Shown in pieces: positions 1 to 8,251 of a stretch of DNA of 56,808 bases. The stretch covers positions 1-56,808 of the forward strand of contig CANNQU010000013.1 in the NCBI GenBank assembly GCA_947507965.1, in the 5' to 3' direction. The stretch is from Bacteroidota bacterium. Its GTDB lineage: Bacteria > Bacteroidota > Bacteroidia > UKL13-3. The notes below the pieces were generated by a model, which was not told the origin of the DNA, did not search any database, and was given only the letters and a program-made list of their open reading frames with translations. The translations under genes and the position numbers were made by a program. Every line of letters begins with the position of its first letter. Position 1 is the first letter of the stretch.

Positions 1-136
1 AATACGTCAATGGTAACTTGTTCATGGACCTAGGATCTGCGAAAGGAGGGCTTCAGAATAGGAATGACGAAACAGCATTGATACGGTCTTTGCGGATCAT
101 TTTATTTTCGCCAGCACATCAAATACTGAAATACCC
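1..136. repeat. Dispersed intergenic repeat, copy A
   Basis: This stretch matches 49072-49207 almost base for base, in the same orientation, with scattered substitutions and a small indel. It is non-coding and runs off the left edge of the window. Read on the opposite strand it contains a form of the motif GTCATtCCT...CTGAAG...GGATCc that recurs through the repeat island at 48.7-49.2 kb. It lies directly upstream of the rplD promoter, where an intact S10 operon would have rplC. Confidence 0.85.
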
Positions 137-179
137 GATAAATTCTTTGCAATTCGTTTCTTATTTTGGAAAATAATGT

Positions 180-187
180 TACCTTTG
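180..187 (+). promoter_or_regulatory. Putative -7 box upstream of rplD
   Basis: TACCTTTG fits the Bacteroidota -7 consensus TAnnTTTG and lies 57 bases before the rplD start. No well-spaced TTTG -33 box was found, so only the -7 half is supported. Its presence suggests that the cluster starting with rplD is transcribed on its own. Confidence 0.5.
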
Positions 188-244
188 CACTCCATTTTTT
201 GGAAAGTATAGATTTTTCATAATCTGCAAAACCGTAAAACACAC

Positions 245-874
245 ATGGAACTTGGAATTTTAAGCATCACCGGAAACGATACAGGGCGCAAAGCAGCCTT
301 GAACGATGCCGTATTCGCTATCGAACCTAACGATCACGTTATTTGGTTAGATGTAAAACAATATCTGGCAAACCAGCGTCAAGGTACTCACAAGGCCAAG
401 ACGAAAAACGAAATTCACCGTACGACCAAAAAGTTGATGAAACAAAAAGGTACCGGAGGAGCTCGTAGAGGAAGCTTAAAATCACCTTTAGTGAGAGGTG
501 GTGGTCGGGTTTTTGGCCCTGTACCACGTGATTACTTCTTTAAAGTAAACCACAAAACCAAGCAATTAGCTCGTAAATCTGCTTTATCCTACAAAGCAAA
601 AGAAAATAACATTTTAGTTATCGAGGATTTCAATCTTGATACCGTTGGAACAAAACAGTATCTTACCATATTGAAAGACCTGAATATCACGGATAACAAA
701 AACCTGGTGTTATTGGGCGCACACAACGAAAATATTTACCTAAGCAGTCGTAACGTACAGAGAAATCAGGTACTTTTGGCTAACGATGTAAATACCTATG
801 CCATTTTGAACGCACAAAAATTGATCGTTACTGAAAGCGCCCTTAAAGCACTTACAGAGGTATTGGCAAAGTAA
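245..874 (+). CDS. rplD: 50S ribosomal protein L4 (uL4)
   Basis: Primary 23S rRNA-binding protein whose extended loop lines the peptide exit tunnel. The 209 residues match the usual length of about 205-210. The basic central segment with GTGGARRGSLKSP and GGGRVFGPVPRDY (roughly residues 67-95) is the conserved loop that reaches the tunnel. The ATG at 245 is the natural start, preceded by a -7-like promoter box. It heads the cluster here: the upstream neighbour is a dispersed repeat rather than rplC in the visible 244 bases. Identification is secure. Confidence 0.97.
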   Translation: MELGILSITGNDTGRKAALNDAVFAIEPNDHVIWLDVKQYLANQRQGTHKAKTKNEIHRTTKKLMKQKGTGGARRGSLKSPLVRGGGRVFGPVPRDYFFKVNHKTKQLARKSALSYKAKENNILVIEDFNLDTVGTKQYLTILKDLNITDNKNLVLLGAHNENIYLSSRNVQRNQVLLANDVNTYAILNAQKLIVTESALKALTEVLAK

Positions 875-965
875 ATTTCGTTCTCCTACATTTCAAACAC
901 AAAATTTAGAATTAATTAAACGTATAAAGGTTATATTTTACTGTTAGCTAAAATAAATTTCAACC

Positions 966-1256
966 ATGAGTATTTTAAAAAAGCCTGTTATTACAGAAAA
1001 AGCTACCGCTAAGAGCGATAAGCTTTCACAATTTAGTTTTAGGGTGGATGTTAATGCCGACAAACCGGCTATAAAGAAAGCCATCGAAAAAATGTATGGT
1101 GTCAATGTCGTTGGAGTAAGCACCTTGCGTTATGCTGGTAAGAAAGTAGTGAAAAATACGACCAAAGGATTAAGCATTGGGAGAAAAGAATCGTATAAGA
1201 AGGCTATCATCACCTTGCGTCCGGGACAAACCATTAAATTTTTCGAAAACGTTTAA
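966..1256 (+). CDS. rplW: 50S ribosomal protein L23 (uL23)
   Basis: Binds 23S rRNA domain III at the exit of the peptide tunnel and is the docking site for trigger factor and SRP. The 96 residues are typical. The N-terminus ILKKPVITEKAT is the family hallmark, and a basic C-terminal part (KAIITLRPGQTIKFF) follows. It lies 91 bases after rplD in the canonical order and is co-directional with rplB 28 bases downstream, so it is presumably co-transcribed. Confidence 0.97.
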   Translation: MSILKKPVITEKATAKSDKLSQFSFRVDVNADKPAIKKAIEKMYGVNVVGVSTLRYAGKKVVKNTTKGLSIGRKESYKKAIITLRPGQTIKFFENV

Positions 1257-1284
1257 TACATTAAACTACATAAAAAGTTAAGCC

Positions 1285-2109
1285 ATGCCGGTAATAAAAT
1301 TAAAACCCACCACTCCGGGTACACGCCATAAAATAAAAAACTCATACGTTGAGATAACCACCAACGTGCCTGAGAAATCGTTATTGATGCCCGTAAGTAA
1401 GTCGGGCGGACGTAATCAAACGGGTAAAATGACGATGCGATACATCGGAGGTGGTCATAAGAGACAATATCGTTTGATTGATTTCAAACGCGATAAACAT
1501 GGAATACCTGGAACGGTTAAATCAATTGAATATGATCCCAATCGTACCGGATTCATTGCGTTGATTATTTATGCCGATGGAGAGAAGCGTTATATTATTG
1601 CACCTCAAGGGTTAAAAGTAGATCAAAAGGTAATGAGTGGTACAGGCATATCTCCTGAAGTAGGAAATGCGATGTTATTAAGTGAAATTCCTTTGGGATC
1701 GATTATACATAATGTAGAGTTAAATCCAGGACAAGGTGCGAAGATTGTGCGTAGTGCCGGTGCCAGTGCACAATTGGCCGCGCGCGACGGGAAGTATGCA
1801 ACGGTGAAATTACCTTCCGGTGAAACTCGCAATATTTTGGTTACATGTATGGCCACTATTGGTACCGTGAGTAATGGTGATCATCAATTAGAACGTAAAG
1901 GAAAAGCGGGCGTTACGCGTTGGAAAGGCCGTCGTCCTCGTGTTCGAGGTGTTGCTATGAACCCTGTGGATCACCCAATGGGAGGAGGAGAAGGAAGAGC
2001 TTCCGGAGGTCACCCACGTTCACGCAAAGGATTAAAATCAAAAGGATTGAAAACACGTTACCCGAAAAAAGCATCTAACAGAGTAATCGTAGAACGTAGA
2101 AAGAAATAA
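1285..2109 (+). CDS. rplB: 50S ribosomal protein L2 (uL2)
   Basis: Large-subunit protein next to the peptidyl transferase centre and needed for subunit association. The 274 residues match the family. Conserved features include [19 protein letters not shown] (about residues 51-69), the SH3-like core, and the C-terminal [17 protein letters not shown] segment (about 224-240) containing the His conserved near the catalytic centre. Canonical position between rplW and rpsS. Confidence 0.98.
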   Translation: MPVIKLKPTTPGTRHKIKNSYVEITTNVPEKSLLMPVSKSGGRNQTGKMTMRYIGGGHKRQYRLIDFKRDKHGIPGTVKSIEYDPNRTGFIALIIYADGEKRYIIAPQGLKVDQKVMSGTGISPEVGNAMLLSEIPLGSIIHNVELNPGQGAKIVRSAGASAQLAARDGKYATVKLPSGETRNILVTCMATIGTVSNGDHQLERKGKAGVTRWKGRRPRVRGVAMNPVDHPMGGGEGRASGGHPRSRKGLKSKGLKTRYPKKASNRVIVERRKK

Positions 2110-2188
2110 TTCATTCATCATTGGTTTTGCCAATGAACCATAGTTAAAATGGATGTTGCAAAACATCAAATAAACAAATTTAAATAAT

Positions 2189-2458
2189 ATGCCAAGATCA
2201 CTAAAAAAAGGACCCTTCATTGATTACCACTTAATGGAAAAAGTGGTAAAGAACCTTGAAACAAAGAAGAAAACGGCCATCAAAACATGGAGCCGTCGTA
2301 GCTTAATTATTCCTGATTTTGTAGGCCAAACATTTGCCGTACATAACGGAAATAAGTTTATTCCGGTATATGTTACCGAGAATATGGTAGGGCATAAGTT
2401 GGGTGAGTTCGCTCCAACTCGTACATTTAAAGGTCATCCTGATAAAAAAGGTAATTAA
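2189..2458 (+). CDS. rpsS: 30S ribosomal protein S19 (uS19)
   Basis: Small-subunit head protein that pairs with S13. The 89 residues have the expected N-terminus [10 protein letters not shown] and the conserved block [20 protein letters not shown], then [16 protein letters not shown] near the C-terminus. It lies 79 bases after rplB and 28 before rplV, as in the canonical S10 operon. Confidence 0.97.
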   Translation: MPRSLKKGPFIDYHLMEKVVKNLETKKKTAIKTWSRRSLIIPDFVGQTFAVHNGNKFIPVYVTENMVGHKLGEFAPTRTFKGHPDKKGN

Positions 2459-2486
2459 AAATTAAACTCCATCACCAAATAACACC

Positions 2487-2831
2487 ATGGAAGCCGTAGC
2501 ACGTTTAAATAATTGCCCCAATAGCGCTCGTAAAATGCGCCTTGTGGCCGATAATATAAGAGGAATTAAAGTAGAAACTGCTCTTAATATTTTGAAGTTC
2601 AGCCCTAAGAAAGGATATGCCCCTTACATGTATAAGCTCTTGAAATCAGCTATTGCAAATTGGGAGGTAAAAAATCCAGCCGACCGTAATCAAATTGATA
2701 CCCTGGTAGTAAAAACGGTATTTGTTGATGCCGCAGCAATGGAGAAGCGTATGCTGCCTGCTCCACAAGGAAGAGGTTACAGAATACGCAAACGTACAAA
2801 TCATATAACAATAGTAGTCGATACAAAATAA
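2487..2831 (+). CDS. rplV: 50S ribosomal protein L22 (uL22)
   Basis: Binds all domains of 23S rRNA; its beta-hairpin lines the exit tunnel. The 114 residues are typical. The N-terminus has NSARKMRLVADNIRG and the C-terminus carries the hairpin segment MLPAPQGRGYRIRKRTNHITI (about residues 91-111). It lies only 6 bases before rpsC, so tight translational linkage is likely. Confidence 0.97.
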   Translation: MEAVARLNNCPNSARKMRLVADNIRGIKVETALNILKFSPKKGYAPYMYKLLKSAIANWEVKNPADRNQIDTLVVKTVFVDAAAMEKRMLPAPQGRGYRIRKRTNHITIVVDTK

Positions 2832-2837
2832 TACAAC

Positions 2838-3695
2838 ATGGGTCAAAAAGTCAATCCAATTGGTTTACGCTTAGGTATCATCCGCGGATGGGACAGCAAC
2901 TGGTACGGTGGTAATAACTACGCCGACAAAATTATTGAAGACGAAAAAATACGCAAGTATCTGTTGGTGCGTGTTCCTAAAGGGGGTATCGCTCGTTCGG
3001 TTATTGAGCGTACCTTGAAACGAATTACCATCACGATTCATACAGCCCGCCCAGGTATTGTTATTGGTAAAGGGGGGCAGGAAGTGGATAAAATCAAAGA
3101 AGAATTAAAACAACTTACCAAGAAAGAAGTTCAGATTAATATTTACGAAGTAAAAAAACCGGATCTGGATGCGAAGCTTGTTGCCGATAACGTAGCTTCT
3201 CAATTGGAAGCTCGTATTTCCTTTCGTCGTGCTGTGAAATCAGCCATTGCTGCTACCATGCGTGCAGGTGCTGAAGGGGTGAAAATCCGTGTTTCAGGCC
3301 GTATAGGAGGTGCGGAAATGGCACGTTCAGAACAATATAAAGAAGGAAGAACTCCGCTGCATACCCTTCGTGCTGATGTTGATTATGCATTAAGTGAAGC
3401 GTTAACGGTTTACGGTAAATTGGGTGTGAAAGTGTGGTTATGTCGTGGGGAAATTTATGGAAAGCGTGATTTATCGCCCAATGTAGGAATGGAAGCTCGT
3501 AATGAGGGAGGTAATGCTGCTGGTGGCTTCCGTGGAAGAGAGAGAAACGACGACCGTAGAGATCGTCCTGATCGTAGAGGTGGTGCCGGTGGTGGCGATA
3601 GAAGAGGTGGAGCTGGAGGCGGTGGCGATCGACGTGGTGGTGGAGGCGGTGCCGGTGGTAACCGTGGTGGTGGAGGCGGTGGTTTTAAACGCTAA
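2838..3695 (+). CDS. rpsC: 30S ribosomal protein S3 (uS3) with long Gly/Arg-rich tail
   Basis: Small-subunit head protein at the mRNA entry channel. The N-terminus [13 protein letters not shown] and the KH domain with [14 protein letters not shown] (about residues 73-86) are diagnostic, and the C-terminal S3 domain contains [18 protein letters not shown] usual S3 core ends near residue 220. Here about 65 further residues follow, made of repeated RGG/GGG and RDR-type units, basic and probably disordered. Gly/Arg-rich S3 tails occur in some Bacteroidota, but the length is notable. It is the last gene of the cluster: a terminator follows, and rplP and rpmC are missing. Confidence 0.96.
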   Translation: MGQKVNPIGLRLGIIRGWDSNWYGGNNYADKIIEDEKIRKYLLVRVPKGGIARSVIERTLKRITITIHTARPGIVIGKGGQEVDKIKEELKQLTKKEVQINIYEVKKPDLDAKLVADNVASQLEARISFRRAVKSAIAATMRAGAEGVKIRVSGRIGGAEMARSEQYKEGRTPLHTLRADVDYALSEALTVYGKLGVKVWLCRGEIYGKRDLSPNVGMEARNEGGNAAGGFRGRERNDDRRDRPDRRGGAGGGDRRGGAGGGGDRRGGGGGAGGNRGGGGGGFKR

Positions 3696-3717
3696 TTTCC
3701 TTATTCTGAAAAATATA

Positions 3718-3753
3718 AATATCCGGTGTGTCTTGCATATCGGATATTTTTTG
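3718..3753 (+). terminator. Intrinsic terminator after rpsC
   Basis: A 13-bp stem (AATATCCGGTGTG with CATATCGGATATT, two G-T pairs) closes a 5-base loop and is followed directly by a run of T. It lies 22 bases after the rpsC stop and marks the end of the ribosomal cluster. Confidence 0.85.
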
Positions 3754-3824
3754 TTTTGACTTTCGTCATTTAAACGTATTATTGGCCGAGCTTTTGATTT
3801 ATTCACAACCATTATCTCCAATCT

Positions 3825-4541
3825 ATGCAACTCTATCTTTGGATAAATATAATCTGGTTGTTGCTCTCTATCGCATTCTCTTTTATAAAGAAAATCGCTT
3901 TTTATAAAGACTTTTTTTATGTTTTACCGGCGATCATCATTCCAGCTTTTTTATTTATTACCATTGATTATTTCTTCTGTGTTTGGGGTATATGGGGCTT
4001 TAATAAGCAGGATATTGCTGGCGTAATTTGGTTTGGGTTGCCCATGGAAAAGGTATTGTTTTATTTCATTGCTTCTTATTCTTCATTACTCCTTTATGCT
4101 GCCACCAAGGCTATGATCAGAAACGATATATTACGCTTATACCATCAATCGATAAGCGTTATTTTGGTTCTCCTTCTGACGGTCTTTTTTTTTGCTTTCC
4201 GTCAGAAGTTATTCACTTCTGTAACCGCCTTACTTTGCCTTGTTACCCTTACTTACCGAATGTGGATTGCATCGCCAAAATCGTTGTCACGATTTTATTT
4301 GGCGTATTTAATCGGTTTCATTCCGGTTGTTTTTTATTATTCGCTCCTTACGAGTCGTGGGATATTGTGGCATGACCCAAAACAAATTATTGGAATACAA
4401 ATGGGTGTGATACCCGTGGAGCATTCGCTTTATTTTCTCGCCTTGTTTTTAATGAATGTCGGTATCTATGATTATTTCAAAGTAAGAAAAGAAGCCAAAA
4501 GGGTTGACGATGATCAAAAAACTGAAGTCCCGCTGGGATGA
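3825..4541 (+). CDS. Lycopene cyclase domain membrane protein (CrtY-c/CrtY-d type)
   Basis: An integral membrane protein of 238 residues made of two similar halves (about 1-100 and 105-220), as in fused heterodimer-type lycopene cyclases, which convert lycopene to beta-carotene. The hallmark proline-acid motif occurs in both halves: FGLPMEKVLFY at 70-80 and GVIPVEHSLYF at 194-204. Each is preceded by a G-x-W-like element (GIWGFN at 55-60; GILWHD at 179-184). No phytoene synthase or desaturase gene is nearby, so the carotenoid role rests on the domain alone. It is separated from rpsC by a terminator and converges on the yitT-like gene. Confidence 0.8.
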   Translation: MQLYLWINIIWLLLSIAFSFIKKIAFYKDFFYVLPAIIIPAFLFITIDYFFCVWGIWGFNKQDIAGVIWFGLPMEKVLFYFIASYSSLLLYAATKAMIRNDILRLYHQSISVILVLLLTVFFFAFRQKLFTSVTALLCLVTLTYRMWIASPKSLSRFYLAYLIGFIPVVFYYSLLTSRGILWHDPKQIIGIQMGVIPVEHSLYFLALFLMNVGIYDYFKVRKEAKRVDDDQKTEVPLG

Positions 4542-4610
4542 ATCGCGGATACGGTAACGTAAGTTGTTTTAGTGCTCTATCAATTCGTCATTCGCTCCCG
4601 TTTCATCTTC

Positions 4611-5588
4611 TTAATTCTTATGCCTGCGTTTCTTAATCATTCCTCCTTTGGTATCTTTTATGCTATTCATAACGACGAAGGCATTAGGATCTATTTTGTC
4701 AATCTCTGCCGTGAGTTTGCTGATTTCCAAGCGAGTAATTACCGTATAAATAATATCCACATTGTTGGTAGGGCCGTGAACTCCATACCCTCGTTTCCCG
4801 TTATAAACGGTAACTCCTCTTCCTATTTTTTCTATAATAGCAACTCGAATTTCATCGCTATGTGCCGAAACAATGGTAACGCCCGTGTATTCTTCAATCC
4901 CCTCCAGAACAAACTCTAGTGTTTTGGAAGCGGTTAGATACGTAACCATAGAATAGAGCACACTATCGATGGTTAAATAAATCGCAGCGAAAGCAAAAAC
5001 AATAATATTGATGATGATAATGATATCTCCGATGGTGGTACTAAATTTTTTACTTAAGGTTATAGCGAGTATCTCTGTGCCGTCGAGTACTGCTCCTCCT
5101 CTTACGGCAAAGCCAATGCCCATCCCTAAAAAGAAGCCTCCAAAAACAGATACCAGCGTGTTGTCGTGGGTAATCTGCGGTAAATGTAACGTTGCCAATC
5201 CTATTGCTAATCCGCAAATGGCAAATATGGTTTTAAGCGCAAATGCTTTGCCTAGCAGGTTGTAGCCGAGAAGGATGAACGGAATGTTGACCAAAATTAA
5301 TAGAACCGAGAGTGAGATATGGGTAACCTCCGATATGAGTAATGCAATGCCTGTGGCACCGCCATCAATGAAGTTATTCGGGAGTAAAAAACTTTCGAGT
5401 CCGAAAGCCGCAGAGGCTATTCCAATCATGATCAAAAGACCATCTTTTAATAATGAAAATAACACTATTTTCAATTCAACGAATCCTTTGGCCTTTTCAA
5501 AGTTAGAATAGGCATGCTCTCTCTTTAAGTTACCTTTCTTATTTCGCAGAATGGTATTGATTATTATTTTAGACCAAATGGATTTCAT
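4611..5588 (-). CDS. YitT family membrane protein (DUF161 + DUF2179)
   Basis: A 325-residue protein with about five to six hydrophobic helices in residues 45-225, containing the family signature GLESFLLPNNFIDGGATGIA. A soluble C-terminal DUF2179 domain follows (IVSAHSDEIRVAII, then RGVTVYNGKRGYG). The family is widespread in Firmicutes and Bacteroidota; its transport substrate is not established. The first 45 residues are polar and poorly conserved, so a later start is possible. A -7-like box (CAAAGATA on the + strand, 5614-5621) lies 26 bases upstream. Confidence 0.88.
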   Translation of the reverse strand: MKSIWSKIIINTILRNKKGNLKREHAYSNFEKAKGFVELKIVLFSLLKDGLLIMIGIASAAFGLESFLLPNNFIDGGATGIALLISEVTHISLSVLLILVNIPFILLGYNLLGKAFALKTIFAICGLAIGLATLHLPQITHDNTLVSVFGGFFLGMGIGFAVRGGAVLDGTEILAITLSKKFSTTIGDIIIIINIIVFAFAAIYLTIDSVLYSMVTYLTASKTLEFVLEGIEEYTGVTIVSAHSDEIRVAIIEKIGRGVTVYNGKRGYGVHGPTNNVDIIYTVITRLEISKLTAEIDKIDPNAFVVMNSIKDTKGGMIKKRRHKN

Positions 5589-5613
5589 TCGTTAGATAGA
5601 AGAAATTAGAAAA

Positions 5614-5621
5614 CAAAGATA
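5614..5621 (-). promoter_or_regulatory. Putative -7 box for the yitT-like gene
   Basis: On the minus strand this reads TATCTTTG, matching TAnnTTTG, 26 bases before the 5588 start. No correctly spaced -33 box was recognised. Confidence 0.4.
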
Positions 5622-5713
5622 AGAGAAACAAAATTTGTTATGACGTAATCTTTACGGTAAAGGCTCAATACACGGTGTTTATAATGGTAATGGTAATATT
5701 TGTAAAAATAAAA

Positions 5714-5742
5714 TTGATAATTACTATTATTTCATATTTTTG
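5714..5742 (+). promoter_or_regulatory. Putative Bacteroidota promoter (TTG-N18-TATTTTTG)
   Basis: TTG at 5714-5716 and TATTTTTG at 5735-5742 are 18 bases apart, close to the usual spacing. The -7 box lies 28 bases before the start of the transglutaminase-like gene. Confidence 0.55.
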
Positions 5743-5770
5743 TTCCTGAACAATTATAAAAGAATTCACC

Positions 5771-7087
5771 ATGAAGTATTTAATTCTATCCCTTCTCATT
5801 AGCTTTACATTTTTCGGAAATTCACAAACCACTCCAAAATTACGTGGTTCGGAAAGCACCACGCCTAAAGGTGTAACCACCACCACAGCGCCTGCTAAAG
5901 CATCAACTACCAACCAAAAGGCAGTGAGTACTGCTTGGGAGCCCATCATTGAAATGGAGGGGAATATTTACACTTCCTATATTTATGCCGCCTCCCTGAT
6001 GCCCAACCGTTCGCAAGATAAAGACGAATATAAAGGCGACAAAAATGGGCAAATTGGTATTAAGGTTAAGCCTTCGGTGGCCAATTCACATATAAAAATT
6101 ACCATTGAGGCACCAGAAATAATGAATACAACGGTGTATGAAGAGGATTTAAAAGAAGTGAAGGACTATGAAATTTTTCCGGTTATTAAGTACAAGTATG
6201 ACGAATTACTAAAAATAAAACAAAACAAAATTGTAACCATCACGTTTAAACTAAGTATCAATGGCAAAGATGCAGGTGAAAAGCCAAAAGTAACGCCTAT
6301 AAAGGGCATCAACGAATGTTTACTGGGCTATATCCATCGTAACAACGCCACCGCTGTAAATATTACCGATTGGATGTGTGCCGCCTATGTTAATGAAAAC
6401 AATCCACTCTTGCAGGATGAGATATTACCTTTGGTGAAGAAGACGAATATCGTCAACCAAATGACGGGTTATTTAACCTATAGTGATGATAATACATCAA
6501 AGTGTACCGAAGATGTTTTCAAACAAGTGTTCTCGGTTTGGACGGCCTTACAGCAACGAGGTGTTAGTTATAGCAATATTACCGGAAGCAATGCCAATCA
6601 AAAAGTTTTTAGTCAATACATACGATTTACCAATGACGCATGGAAGTCGAACCAAGCTAATTGTGTTGATGGAACAGCGTTATTTGCCTCCATCTTATAT
6701 AAAATGGGTATTGAGCCGGTTATGGTATTGGTTCCAGGGCATTGCTTTCTGGGCTTCTATGATAGGCCTCGTACCAATAGCAAAGGCGAACAAATTCAAG
6801 ATCGTGAAAGCAATCTTTTCTTTTTAGAAACCACCATGATCGGTAGCAAAACGGTAGATGAATCAAAGATTTCCGCTCGTTTGTCGGATGCTTTTGATGC
6901 GATGCTCAGCGAGGAGGCGAAGAAAAATTTTGACTTCTCAAAGAAGTCATTTTTAGCGGCCCTGCTGGTTGGCGCTCAGGAAGCAAAAGATAACAAAGAT
7001 TTTTTTGGTGACCCTGCCAAGCATTGTCACATGATTGATGTAGATCAGGCTCGGAAGGAAGGTGTGACGGCTATTCCGGCCAACTAG
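5771..7087 (+). CDS. Secreted protein with transglutaminase-like (cysteine protease fold) domain
   Basis: 438 residues. The first 19 form a clear signal peptide ending FGNSQ, followed by a Thr/Ala-rich low-complexity segment (about 20-55). The C-terminal half has the transglutaminase-like arrangement: Cys298 in NCVDGTALFASILYKMG, His324 in VPGHCFLGFYD, and an acidic residue Glu353 in FFLETTMIG as the likely third member. Such Bacteroidota proteins may cleave or cross-link peptide bonds in the periplasm or at the surface, but no substrate is known. It has its own promoter. An uncharacterised N-terminal beta-rich region occupies about 60-190. Confidence 0.75.
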   Translation: MKYLILSLLISFTFFGNSQTTPKLRGSESTTPKGVTTTTAPAKASTTNQKAVSTAWEPIIEMEGNIYTSYIYAASLMPNRSQDKDEYKGDKNGQIGIKVKPSVANSHIKITIEAPEIMNTTVYEEDLKEVKDYEIFPVIKYKYDELLKIKQNKIVTITFKLSINGKDAGEKPKVTPIKGINECLLGYIHRNNATAVNITDWMCAAYVNENNPLLQDEILPLVKKTNIVNQMTGYLTYSDDNTSKCTEDVFKQVFSVWTALQQRGVSYSNITGSNANQKVFSQYIRFTNDAWKSNQANCVDGTALFASILYKMGIEPVMVLVPGHCFLGFYDRPRTNSKGEQIQDRESNLFFLETTMIGSKTVDESKISARLSDAFDAMLSEEAKKNFDFSKKSFLAALLVGAQEAKDNKDFFGDPAKHCHMIDVDQARKEGVTAIPAN

Positions 7088-7168
7088 TAAAATCGAATGC
7101 AGATTTGGATGGAGATCGTTTCGAGCAGCAGCAGCTACGTTTTAATTACTTTTATATAAACTATTTAC

Positions 7169-8251
7169 GTGTTGATAACGAAGTTTGACTGGTACATAAT
7201 AAAGAAATTTGTTCTTACCTTCATTTTTATTTTACTTGTTCTGATCGTAATATGTATCGTCTTCGATATTTCTGAAAAAATAGATGACTTTTTAGGGAAA
7301 GACATCCCTGTTTCAAAAATAATTTTTGAGTATTACTTTAATTTTATTCCTTGGCTGGTTAATACATTCAGTGCCTTATTTGTATTTATCACCGTTATTT
7401 TTTTTACCTCGGATATGGCCTCCAAAACCGAGTTCGTGGCTGCTTTGGCAGGCGGCATTAGCTTTAATAAATTAATACGCCCCTATCTTTTCGTGGCTAC
7501 CCTTATTGCCGTGTTTTCTTATTTGCTTAATAGTTATATACTGCCCAAATCGAACAAGAAACGTTTTAATTTTATGGTTCAATATATTAATAATAAGCGA
7601 AGTGGTTGGAGCCATAATATTCATCAACAAACATCACCGGGCCAATTTCTCTACATTCAAAATTTTAATGTGGAAGATAAAATTGGATATAAGTTCACGC
7701 TGGAGAAATTTCTTGATTCTCGTCTCTTGCAAAAGATAGAAGCCGACCGTATTGTTTGGAACGACACACTAAGAAACTGGAAGCTCGAAAACTTGGTTAT
7801 TCGGGACTTTGTGAATGGAGCCCAAAATATATCATCGGAAAAGGAGCGACTGGTGGAGCTTAACTATAAACCGGAAGATTTTGGAGAGAAAAGTACTGAC
7901 ATTACCACGATGACCGACCCGGAGTTGAAACGTTTTATTTCTTTACAGAAGGAGCGAGGGGTAGGCAATATCAAGGAGTATTATGTTGAGTTATACAAAC
8001 GAAAGGCACTGCCCTTTGCTGGAATCATTCTCGCTTTTATTGGCGTGTGTATTGCCTCTCGTAAGATACGCGGTGGCATAGGAATGCACCTGTTTTTGGG
8101 CATTGCATTAGCCTTTACCTATATTCTTATTATGCAGGTTTCCAATACTTTTGCTACCTACAGTAGCCTCAACCCGCTACTCGCCGTATGGGCGCCTAAT
8201 GGCATCTATTTTGTGATTGGACTGTTCATCTATCGATATGCCCCTAAATAA
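7169..8251 (+). CDS. LptF/LptG family LPS-export permease (YjgP/YjgQ)
   Basis: 360 residues in the family order: three N-terminal membrane helices (about 12-35, 50-75, 95-120), a periplasmic beta-jellyroll-type region (about 125-265), and three C-terminal helices (about 275-355). In the LptB2FG transporter such permeases extract LPS from the inner membrane. The signature FDWYIIKKFVLTF near the start and ASKTEFVAALAGGIS are typical. The start codon is GTG at 7169; TTG at 7172 is the only close alternative. Bacteroidota often encode the F and G proteins apart; which one this is cannot be decided here. It overlaps the next gene by 14 bases. Confidence 0.88.
   Translation: MLITKFDWYIIKKFVLTFIFILLVLIVICIVFDISEKIDDFLGKDIPVSKIIFEYYFNFIPWLVNTFSALFVFITVIFFTSDMASKTEFVAALAGGISFNKLIRPYLFVATLIAVFSYLLNSYILPKSNKKRFNFMVQYINNKRSGWSHNIHQQTSPGQFLYIQNFNVEDKIGYKFTLEKFLDSRLLQKIEADRIVWNDTLRNWKLENLVIRDFVNGAQNISSEKERLVELNYKPEDFGEKSTDITTMTDPELKRFISLQKERGVGNIKEYYVELYKRKALPFAGIILAFIGVCIASRKIRGGIGMHLFLGIALAFTYILIMQVSNTFATYSSLNPLLAVWAPNGIYFVIGLFIYRYAPK

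Noticed and set aside
1-136. Window-edge repeat considered as the end of an insertion sequence
   Set aside because: No transposase fragment and no clear terminal inverted repeat in either copy; called a dispersed repeat only.
3471-3830. Antisense and +1 frames across the rpsC tail
   Set aside because: They arise from the repetitive GGT/GGA/CGT codons of the Gly/Arg tail and encode only low-complexity Thr/Ser or Val/Glu runs.
4572-4919. Plus-strand frame across the yitT-like gene
   Set aside because: Antisense to a well-supported membrane protein; no domain pattern.
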